Source of the DNA: Papilionanthe hookeriana x Papilionanthe teres
Lineage: Eukaryota; Streptophyta; Magnoliopsida; Asparagales; Orchidaceae
Length of the DNA: 64,000 nt
Assembly: GCA_022702705.1 (NCBI GenBank)
Contig: CM040434.1
Span: forward strand, 17,651,771 to 17,715,770
Reading direction: 5' to 3'
A model generated the notes under the pieces. The model had not been told where the DNA came from. It was given only the letters and a program-made list of their open reading frames with translations, and made no database searches. The first letter of the stretch is position 1, and each line of letters begins with the position of its first letter. Of the stretch, positions 55,538 through 64,000 are shown piece after piece. The translations under genes and the position numbers were made by a program.

Positions 55538-56894
55538 CCTACTCACATATTGACATGGTCTATGATGGGACCCTGTTGACCATTGTCAGCCATGAAGAGG
55601 TATAAGGCTGACATCCTGGTTGACCTTCAAGAGCAAGGAAGTTGACCGGTCTAAGAAGGAAGGAAATTATTAAAGGCTAGGTAGATAGCTAAGGCAGATA
55701 GCATTTAGAGTGTCATAAATGGTAAAATGAAGTCCATGGTAATGACAACAGAAGGTGAGCTTCAGTTCTCCCTAAACATATCCTATAGAGTCCTAGTCCA
55801 TGAGGAGGGTACCTCTGTCTAAGATGCAGCGATGAAACCTGAATCGGCGACACACAGGGTCCTACACTGTTTACAGAGAAGATTGACACATGAAATAAAT
55901 TTTGTAGATCTCCCACCAAAACTAGAGGAGGATCGGACAGTAGACCAGACAGTGGAGGATAATGTTCACCGATCACCAGTCAGAGAGAAATATACAGTTC
56001 TGGAGCTTGCTCTGCCAGAATATACACTGGTTGAGCCTTGCAGGGACTGTGATGCTCTTCTTAGGGAGTGCATCGTTATTTCACTCACATAGGGTTCCTA
56101 GGAGCATGCAGATGTGGAGCCCTATGTACCACAGTTTGTCCAGCTTAAATGACTATAGATCATTTCTGAAGATGAGTTTGAGAGATCTTGAAAAGTTAGT
56201 AGGCAGAATTTTAAACATTTTAAAAGAATATAGGGGAAGTAGGTTAACATCTTAGAGGGATTAGATCTCCACACTAATGTGTTTTCAGAATATGAGTAGA
56301 GAAATATTTTTCACTACATTTTCCACCTTAGAGATTTGGGCCATGCAGGCTGCCTACGACAGAGAACTTACTCTAAGCAACAGAAGTGGATGAGGGGTAA
56401 AGGAAGAACCACCATACAGTGTGGATATTGCTATAAATTCACAGTTGACAGGGAAGGAAATCTATCAGATATTATCCATCATGATGTAGTTGACCCTATG
56501 CCAACAACAATCAAGATGATGGTAAAGAGGGTGGTCACTAGCACGTTCTGCCACCGAATGCATACCCAATAGCTGCATAATCAAAATATACAAAGAGGAG
56601 GATATTCCTCCATACATTGACCACCAAAACATTCTATGGTTGTTTGACATAGTGTCATTTATAATTTAATGATGGATTTTTTCTCTGTGAGTTTCGAGGG
56701 ATGAAAGAGATCCCACCACCAGTTGGATCAGTTTGTTATTATAAGGGAATGGGGCAAAACTGGGCAAGAATTGCATACCCGCAATTCAAAAAAGAAGAGT
56801 CTCAGTTACATTCAGAATGATGAATGAAAGCAAGGCTCCATATAGTTATCATCAAAATATAGACCTAGAGGGGTTACAACCCTTGGAGCTGTGA
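55538..56894 (+). pseudogene. AlkB gene of Tat copy 2, main part
   Basis: It continues 34,804-34,908 after element B. Recognisable blocks against copy 1 are TTEGELQFS (about 55,748), EHADVEPYVPQFV (56,101), EGLDLHTNVFSEYE (56,252), then GHAGCLRQRTYSKQQKWMRGKGRTTIQCGYCYKFTVDR (56,339 onward) and MHTQ--SCIIKIYKEEDIPPYIDHQN, where the first iron-ligand His is Tyr and the Asp is kept. The tail reads YHQNIDLEGLQPLEL with a stop at 56,892-56,894. Many stops and frameshifts make it non-functional. It proves that the AlkB gene belongs to the element family. Confidence 0.85.
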
Positions 56895-57369
56895 TTATTT
56901 GGTAACAACACACCTCTAAGTGAATCCGAGAGGACTTATATAGATGATGGTAAAGAGGGTGGTCACAAGCACGTTCTACCACCAGAATGCATACCCAATA
57001 GCTGCATAATCAAAATATACAAAGAGGAGGATATTCCTCCATACATTGACCGCCAAAACATTCTATGGTTGTTTGACATAGTGTCATTTATAAGTTAATG
57101 ATGGATTTTTTCTCTGTGTGTTTCGAGGGATGAAAGATATCCCACCACCAGTTGGATCAGTTTGTTATTACAAGGGAATGGGGCAAAACTGGGCAAGAAT
57201 TGAATACCCGTAGTTCAAAAAAGAAGAGTCTCAGTTACGTTCAGAATGATGAATGAAAGCAAGGCTCCATATAGTTATCATCAAAATCTAGACCTAGAGG
57301 GGTTACAACCCTTAGAGCTGTGATTATTTGGTAACAATACACCTCTAAGTGAATCCGAGAGGACTTATA
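56514..57369 (+). repeat. ~428-bp tandem duplication of the AlkB C-terminal segment
   Basis: Unit 1 (56,514-56,941) and unit 2 (56,942-57,369) differ at only a handful of bases. Each covers the catalytic half of the AlkB pseudogene, its stop (56,892 and 57,321) and the first downstream bases. The high identity shows that the duplication is much younger than the decay of the gene. Confidence 0.9.
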
Positions 57370-57728
57370 TTCTGGAGGAAGTCTTAGGAGTTAAGGTTTT
57401 CTCCTCATAGTCACAGACCGTCAGGATAGCAACAAAACATGGAAACGGAAAATATTCTCTTCTGACAGAGATCCTTGTTGTGATTTTACCATTTTGACAT
57501 CATTGGACTATGTGTTGTAGCTAGGTCTGAGAAATCAATGATTTTGAACTATCACAAAACAGTTCAATGAAAAGTTTTTTTGTTTGAAATTTTTGCTTTG
57601 TGCGATCGGTTTGAAGCCATTGGATCAAGCGTTTCTTACTTCTAAAATTTTCAAAGAACAAAGAATGATATTCCACAAAGCTAATAATGAAAATAATAAA
57701 CATCGGTAAAAAGAAAATGAGAGGATTT

Positions 57729-57959
57729 AAAGCTACAAATTTTCATACCTATAAAATTTAGAGGGCCAATTAAGATTCTACTTCTAGTCGGATTAGCCTT
57801 AGTTCTTAGTGGGAACAGTGTAGATATAGCAAATCATTACATCCCATGAGTACCATACTAGAGGATTTCAATTTCCATAAGAAAGATAGAGTTGATTATG
57901 TATTGTATGAGTATCAACCAGATCCAAAACTTATGGGGTTGCAGCCCCTTGAGATATAA
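57729..57959 (+). pseudogene. Third, more diverged AlkB C-terminal remnant
   Basis: Reading with stops: FRGPIKILLLVGLALVLSGN, then VDIANHYIP-VPY-RISISIRKI and YQPDPKLMGLQPLEI, ending at 57,957-57,959. It aligns with residues 299-365 of the copy 1 protein, including the His of the third iron ligand and the RIS motif. It is about 400 bp downstream of unit 2 and far more divergent from it than units 1 and 2 are from each other. Confidence 0.7.
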
Positions 57960-58589
57960 TTTCCTTGAAATTAACTTAAATTTATATGTATTTGAAGAAA
58001 CTTGGTTCTAAATAGTAAATTCAAGAGTGGGCTATTTCTACGTAGCGCCTCATATACAGATAAGGGGAGCCGACATATAGATAGAGATGGTATGCGACAG
58101 TGTAGACAACATCAATGTTATACAGAAGTATAAATCTCATGATATTTTCATTTTGGATATATTATTATGGATATTTTTGGATGTATACTCTATATTCCAT
58201 TCGAATGGATTTATATATATTTTGAAGAACATCAATGAAGGAATTTTCAATTTCTAATCAAAATTTAGTAATCAATCAATTGCTACTAATTACTTTTAAC
58301 ACATGTTTACATGATTGATTTAAATAAAATTTTCAAAACAAAACATCAAATGAAACTCTTATGACCTTGCTCGGTTGATTCTCTCAATCTTGTTAGCGTC
58401 ATCCACCTCCTTGGCTAAGGTTTTCTTACACAAAAACTCGTAGTCTTTTGCCTTCTGTAGAAGAGGGCAATTGGTTCTATCTTCATAAGACAACACTCTT
58501 CCTAATAATTCTTCCCACCTTTCCTAACTTCTATTATTTCAACTAATTTCCAAAAATTTTGCAATTCCATTAGTTTGATTCTACTTTCG
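57960..58589 (+). other. Noncoding 3' region of Tat copy 2
   Basis: AT-rich, no ORF and no repeat recognised. It is equivalent in position to 5,899-6,663 of copy 1. Confidence 0.5.
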
Positions 58590-59560
58590 ATGAAAGGACT
58601 AAGACCACCTTAAATGGAGTAGGTTTCCTATTCCTCAACTAATAGTCGACTGGAAGCTCTCTGGTGTTCCCTTTGTCATTCCTTCTTGTTCTCGTCATAC
58701 TGTTTATCTCATAGGTTAGATGTAAGCCTTTTGATGTTCCCATTGAATTTTTTCCTATAGTAGCAAGAAAATTTCAAATTGAATTTCTAATGATAGGAGT
58801 AAGGCCACATTAAAAGGAGTGAAGTTTCCTATTTCTCTATTGTTATTAGGTTGGAAGTAAGCCCTTCGGTGTTCCCTTTAGCATTCCTTCTTATTCTAGT
58901 CGTTATGTTTACCTAATAGATTAAATGTAAGCTCTTTCACATTCCAATTGACATTCTATTCCAACATAGTAGAAAAAGATCATTTCTATTATTGAGGATA
59001 GGAGTAAGACCACCTTAAATAGAGTAAGGTTCTCATTCAAAACTAGTAATGGGTTGGAAGTAATCCCCCTGATGTTTCCTTTGGCATTCCTTCTCATTCT
59101 AGTCATCCTATTTACCTTTTAGGTTTGATGCAACCCTTTACAGTTCCCCTTGACATTCTTTCCTTACGTAGTTGGAAATTTTCAATTTTAATTTATGAAG
59201 TTTGGTATAAGGCCCCCTTAAATGGAGTAAGGAAACCTCTCCTTCACTAGTTCTTATGTTTCGTTTAAGACCACTTTTAATGGATTAAGATATCTTGCTT
59301 TGGTCTAGTTTAATTCAAACACTGAGAGTTAGTATAAGAATCACTTAAATGGCATATGGCATCCCCTTCAAGATCATACTTAGTGGCAAATATGAGCCCT
59401 TGTACTTTTACCAGTCGAGTCCAATCACTCGATTAGTTTCGCAAAATCGATGTGAATCCCCTTAAATATATTTAAGGCTTTCTTCTTTTGAAATTAATCA
59501 TTATTCCTTGAGGTTTAGAGTAAGGCCACCTTAAATAGAGTAAGGTATCCTCTCCTTGAT
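58590..59560 (+). repeat. Imperfect ~205-bp tandem repeat
   Basis: The phrase TAAG(G/A)CCACCTTAAATGGAGTAAGG recurs in diverged form at about 58,594, 58,798, 59,004 and 59,209 (spacing 204-206), with further partial copies near 59,267 and 59,518. A second phrase, TTGGCATTCCTTCTCATTCTAGTC, shares the period. It lies at the place where copy 1 has its hairpin array, but the sequence is different. Confidence 0.75.
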
Positions 59561-59945
59561 CAAATTCAAGAGTAAATGTGAGACCTTGTATGTTTTAAAA
59601 TAGATCTGATCACCTAATTAATCTTTAAAATAGATGTTAGTCTGTGTGCTTTCTACTTTAAACTAATCATTTATTTTCCTTTCAATCAAGTAAATCCATA
59701 AAATTTTCTTAAGGCATCTCTTTGCCTAGGATTCGGAGAGAATACTCTACTAGTTTTCATAGCCATACATTAAAATTTTCAAATTTTATAACAAACAAAT
59801 TAAATTCAAAAGCGAACATCTAAATGCAACTTCCCCGACATCTTTTGCTTAAGATTCCCCAACAAAAATTCTCAATCATCCCAATTCTGGATTAACTCTC
59901 CTTGGACACCTTTTGGTTCCTCGGTTTGCTGTTTTTGTTAAGAAA
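59561..59945 (+). other. Pre-LTR segment of Tat copy 2
   Basis: Noncoding. The CTTGGACACC and GGTTTGCTGTTTTTGTT at 59,911-59,940 resemble CTTGGACATC and GGTTTTGTT at 8,286-8,310 of copy 1, so this is probably still the element. Athila fragment E follows. Confidence 0.4.
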
Positions 59946-60540
59946 TATCATTTTCCATGGCTTTAGGATGTTATTCAATTTTAATTAGACTAATTGGGGA
60001 CGTCGAGCGGGTTTCTGAAAAGATCAAAATTGCAAAAGAAAGTCGAAGCCCAGCTTTTGAACTAGCACCGAATTCAAGTCGGCCACCAAGACGGGATCGC
60101 GCCAAAGATGTAGAGTTTGCCAGAGGACACGCCGAACGGAGTTACCTTCGTGTCGGATAGCGTCGATCACAGTGCGTCCAACTCCAAATTTCGTGATTTA
60201 GCTCCCGGGATCTGCCATTTTAAGCCTAAACCATCGTCTTCTACATCTAGCCAAGGCCTATTTTCGTCTTGCAGGCTCACTTACATATGGATTTGAAGTG
60301 GTTTTTTGTGGCGTAAAAGATCTGATTTCATAGTCTTTTGGTAAGAGCACTTTAATTTTCTAAATTTTTTGATTTGACCGTGAAATCTCCTATAATAGGA
60401 AGATTGAAATTATAAAGTTTTTGGAGAAACTTTAAAGAGTTTTTATGGATTTCGAGTTCTTATCTTTTTATATTTACTCTCGTAGTCCATTACATTGCAA
60501 TTTTTAAAATTGATTTGATAAATTTGGTATTTTTAGACAA

Positions 60541-61614
60541 ATGGTTCCAAAAATTTTAATGGGGAAGAGGAAATTTGAGTATAATGAAAGTAAATTTTAG
60601 AATTTCAAGGCTTATTCTTGCTTTATACAATTCTTAGCAATAAGAAATGTATTCAAGAGAGAGCCTTAAAAATTCGAGGTATGTCAAGAACTTATTACAA
60701 ATCGTACCTGAGATTTTCCTGTTATTTTATCATTGAAGCGATGCTTGGTATTGTTCGTAAGTTTTGCAAATCTATATTATTTCGAGAGTGAATACATTCC
60801 CGTTTTTAGAGGCCAAATGGCCGAATTCACCCCCCGCGCATAAATGCATTGTATCGCTAAGAGCACATTTTTCTTGTGAATACAAAAAAAAAAAAAATTT
60901 TCCTCTTATGAATGAAGCATTGATATGATTGTAAAATTTTTGAATAATGGAAAAGGAGTGGAATATTAAACAAAGGCTAAAAGTTAACTTACCCCTTCTT
61001 ACTTCGAATCCCGTGTCAAAGCCTAGCACTATTTACTTCGCAAGACTTTCGCCTACCAACCATTACGTTGAGGTTATTGTTGAGAGAGCCGTTCGACTCA
61101 TCGTATTCGAACATGAGAATATAAATATCGAGGCTATTATTCATAAATATATTTCGATGTTTAAAAGGAGAGACTACAGATTAGGACACCTAACCCGATT
61201 CATGCTTTATGTATTCACCAAAGGTAGTGATCAAGATAATGATGAGGTAATCTACCTCTCAAGCCCATTACTAAGTTGAATCCGAAAACATATGAAAACC
61301 CATGTAAGTTGGAAGAGGAGTAAGAAACCGATGAGCCTTCTTCTAGTCATGATAGACAATCTACATCTAGGAGCCTACTCTGCATGATGTTATGGATAAA
61401 GTTGGAAAGGTTAAACACCAAAGTAGAGGGACTAGAATTTAGGAACAAGATAAGTGATGATGATCAAGTGCGATGGAGAGAATATGAGATAGCTTATCAT
61501 GATGCACATATGAGATTTTCAGAAGACACTAGCACAAACATTTCCTACTTTCCCCGAGTGTACTCCATACTACCGCGTAACCCGATGATGCAGGAGCTCC
61601 AAAGCAGAGGATGA
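60541..61614 (+). pseudogene. Athila 3' ORF x2, Transposase_32-like (element E)
   Basis: The start at 60,541 (MVPKILMGKRKFEYNESKF) aligns with MAPRMSKGKRKLYFNEEKI of element B. The block SKPSTIYFARLSPTNHYVEVIVERAVRLIVF and INIEAIIHKYISMFKRRDYRLGHL is the domain core. The last part (KLERLNTKVEGLEFRN, WREYEIAYHDAHMRF) matches the helical tail. The sequence is clearly diverged from B and C and ends in a different tail (PMMQELQSRG). Stops near 60,598 and frameshifts break it. Confidence 0.7.
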
Positions 61615-62983
61615 AGATTAGTAGTTTGTGTATTTTTTATTTTTTTATTTTTCGTAGAATTTCGTATTTGTATGTGTGATGTTTGTGATGTACTAATTTT
61701 GACTTTCTTAATTTTTGTTTTGTATTAGTTGATGTATCTATGATGTACTCGAAACTCTTTTGATTAGTATCCATGATTTAATGTATATTTGTTTTTGTTT
61801 GTAGCAAACTTTTTGTTGATTTGTGATGTATGTGATGTTATAGTAGAGTTTTCAAGTGTTTGGTTCGCAAGTTTAATTTGTGATAGTAAATGTATGAATG
61901 TCAATGTTGTGTTAATTTATGTTCCATGTTTTTAAACTTCTTCTTTTATAAATTTCTAACCAATATTTGTTTATAGAAATGCTTCTAATTATTTCAGGAC
62001 TAGTGTTCTACTTTATGGAGAAAAACCTGCTTAAACTCAAAGGTACGAAAAGCCCAACATATCGAGGTATGAGTTAAATGTTAATATTTTTCTTTCTTAC
62101 CATATAAATTGTATTAATATTCAAAAATCTAAGTTTGGAGGAGGAAAATAATTAACTATTAATTGTTCTCATTTAAAAATATTTTCAAAATTATTAACAT
62201 GATTTTGTGTAATAGATCTTAATTTCATATAACTGTCTCTTGATTTTATTTAAGTATTTTGTAAAGTCAATGAAAGTATTTGGTAATGAAAAGTAAATTT
62301 GTAGGATAAGATATTTGGTATAAGAAAATAGGACTATAGTCAACAATTCAAGGTAAGAAAAACCGTATGTTTGAAGTATTAAGAATCTTAAAATTTTATG
62401 TGATAGAAATGATCGAGACTCTATGATTAATCATTAATAATAACAATTGCCTATAAGGTAAAGGAATGTGGTAAGTTTCAAATTTATGATGAGAAGGGTG
62501 AAGTTTAAAATCATTAAAGGCTATCCAAATATACAGTAATCCTCACTGAAGAGAAAAGAAAAGAAAAAAGAAAAGAGAAGTGAGGAGAAGCTTAAGGAGA
62601 TGCCTAATCAAAAATTGGCTTCAGTTAGACCTACCTAAAGGGAAAAATTCAATTACTTTTCTGAACTTATATGTGTGGATTAGCATCCTTACTAGTAGTG
62701 TTCTCATAAACTTCTTTTCATGTAATCCTTTTAAGTGCCTTAATAGGAAAATCTATAGTCATTTTTGAAATTAATAGAAGGCTAGAACTCTTAGACTTGA
62801 CTACTAGATAGCCTTACACCTACAGAATTTACCTGAATTAATCAAAGATCATTTTGAAAAATTTTACTATTGTACTTATCTAAATCACAATTATGGTATT
62901 CTAGAAAAAAAGTTCATTGTAGTGGATCATTATTTTATGTAAAACTAAAATTACTGAGGACTTGTACAGTTAAGCTTGTATCT
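61615..62983 (+). other. Noncoding 3' region of element E
   Basis: Nothing coding. It contains TGTGATGT-rich sequence (61,660-61,850), the purine tract at 62,540-62,600 and a weak polypurine tract just before 62,984. Confidence 0.5.
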
Positions 62984-63887
62984 TGATCCACTAAAATCGA
63001 ATGTTTTTTTGCTATCCATTTCATACTCCTTTTTGATGATATTGCACTTTAATGGAAGGTATTTTTCATGATTTCATGTAAGTGCAATGATTTTAGGCCT
63101 TTGGAGAAAAATAAAGCGAAATGTAGCAAATTTGGATCAAAAAGGGACAAAAGTCCATTTTATTGAACCAGTGCCAAACGACGCCGTCACCAACGCCAGA
63201 TAGCACCGTTTATTTGCAGAGAGTTGTGATCATTTTGGCAGAATAATGCGTCGAACGATGCCTTATCCAGCGCCGAACGACACTCTATCCACCGCCGAAG
63301 CACTCCCTATCCCGATTTTGAACTAGATCCAATGTATTTGGTCAGATTTTGAAGGGTTGCTTTAGGAAACTTCGAATAAGGCCACAATTTAAACACTTTC
63401 GGAGCCAAGTTTAGAAAGGAGGGATATTAGAAGAGAATACTCGTAGTTTAGAGGGAGTTTCCTTCCATGTAGTGTAGGAAATTAGGTTTTGTGTTTTCTC
63501 TTCTGAGGAGTGTGAGAGGAGAGGGAAAGTGAGAGATATCTTCATCCTTACTATTCTAAAGAGAGATTTGTGTGTTGTTGTCAAAAAATAAGAGGAGTCA
63601 AAGGAAGTCCTTGAGATTTGCTTGGGGAAGTGTTTGGGATAAGTTTTCTTTACTTTATTTTGTTTTTATGACGTTGTTTTTATATATAAAATCCATGTTT
63701 TTTCATCTTTTCCTCATGAGTCTTAAGTAGAATCTTTGTCATTCTCCTTTTCATTTGACGTGTTTATGTTGTGATATGGAAATGATGTGTTGATTTATTA
63801 TGGAGAATTTGATATGAACTTTTCACTTTGAACTTCATTTACTTTTTGATCTCACTAATTGTTAAAACTTCGGGAAACATATTTTCC
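62984..63887 (+). mobile_element. 3' LTR of element E (truncated)
   Basis: It begins TGATCCACTAAAA, the same variant terminus as LTR D (TGGATCA on the opposite strand), then GATATTGCACTTTAATGGAAGG as in other LTRs. GC-containing cluster at 63,170-63,310. It ends about 900 bp in, in the GTTAAAACTT and GGGAAACATATTTTCC block that corresponds to 31,318-31,345 of LTR D. Confidence 0.8.
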
Positions 63888-63892
63888 TAAGT

Positions 63893-64000
63893 TGACCTCA
63901 TTTTTGATGAGGTCTTCTCCTCTTCTCTTTAGTACTTAGGATCTAGCCTTAGGCTTTTCCTTTGACTATCTTAGAGGACTAGAATTGGGACCCACCTTTT
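63893..64000 (+). mobile_element. Start of another Tat-family LTR
   Basis: It matches 8,385-8,490 with few differences (TAGTACTTAGGATCTAGCC and the following TTAGGCTTTTCCTTTGACTA). Its first bases form an 8-bp inverted repeat, GACCTCAT/ATGAGGTC. It may be the 5' LTR of a new insertion into LTR E, or the 3' LTR of Tat copy 2; the window ends here. Confidence 0.7.

Larger units (their letters stand above)
59946..63890 (+). mobile_element. Athila-type element E, 3' fragment
   Basis: On the + strand: x2 leader, x2 ORF, noncoding region with purine tract, degraded polypurine tract, and the first ~900 bp of the 3' LTR. No gag, pol or 5' LTR is present, and the left limit is approximate. Its LTR is cut by the Tat LTR that starts at 63,893. 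Confidence 0.7.

Overview
The window is plant nuclear DNA made almost entirely of nested retrotransposons. It is AT-rich. It holds Ty3/gypsy elements of the Tat and Athila types and a plant-type L1 LINE with a C-terminal RNase H. All are typical of angiosperms. I found no host single-copy gene, tRNA, rRNA or CRISPR array. The species cannot be named from this sequence.

Layout. (1) 1-15,685, + strand: the 3' part of a Tat-clade element (copy 1) with a decayed pol (reverse transcriptase, two RNase H domains, integrase). Downstream lies an AlkB-type 2-oxoglutarate/Fe(II) dioxygenase gene of the plant ALKBH9/10 class (4,411-5,898). After it come a ~1.4 kb array of small hairpin repeats and a very long putative 3' LTR (about 8,383-15,685). 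(2) 15,686-24,720, - strand: Athila-type element A from its 5' LTR to its first 3' ORF, cut off where copy 1's LTR ends. (3) 24,883-32,196: an Athila-type LTR (D) split by an L1 LINE (24,973-30,607). (4) 32,197-34,908 and 55,538-59,945, + strand: a second, much older Tat copy with the same pol-AlkB order. (5) Inside copy 2, 34,909-55,537: Athila element B (- strand). Element C is nested in B's 3' LTR, and an opposite-strand LTR insertion (F) is nested in C. (6) 59,946-63,890, + strand: a 3' fragment of another Athila element (E). (7) 63,893-64,000: the start of another Tat-family LTR.

How the parts work together. Athila elements encode gag, protease, RT, RNase H and integrase for copy-and-paste movement. 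They also carry two related 3' ORFs here called x1 and x2, both with the putative plant transposon protein (Transposase_32-like) domain. The Tat family adds the dioxygenase downstream of pol, behind a 3'-splice-site-like sequence seen in both copies. By homology to ALKBH9/10, which remove N6-methyladenosine from RNA, the natural hypothesis is that the element demethylates its own RNA or host RNA. That is inference. What the sequence shows directly is the intact catalytic motif set, the fixed position after pol in two independently decayed copies, and an AlkB frame with one lesion next to a pol with many.

Other notable observations: stem-covarying hairpin repeats at 6,664-8,032; an LTR-like promoter module upstream of x1; paralogous x1 and x2 ORFs; an in-frame TGA at the same RT codon in both Athila copies; and a nesting history recorded by a perfect 5-bp target duplication and a 7-bp microhomology deletion junction. 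All pol genes here are broken, so none of the elements looks autonomous.
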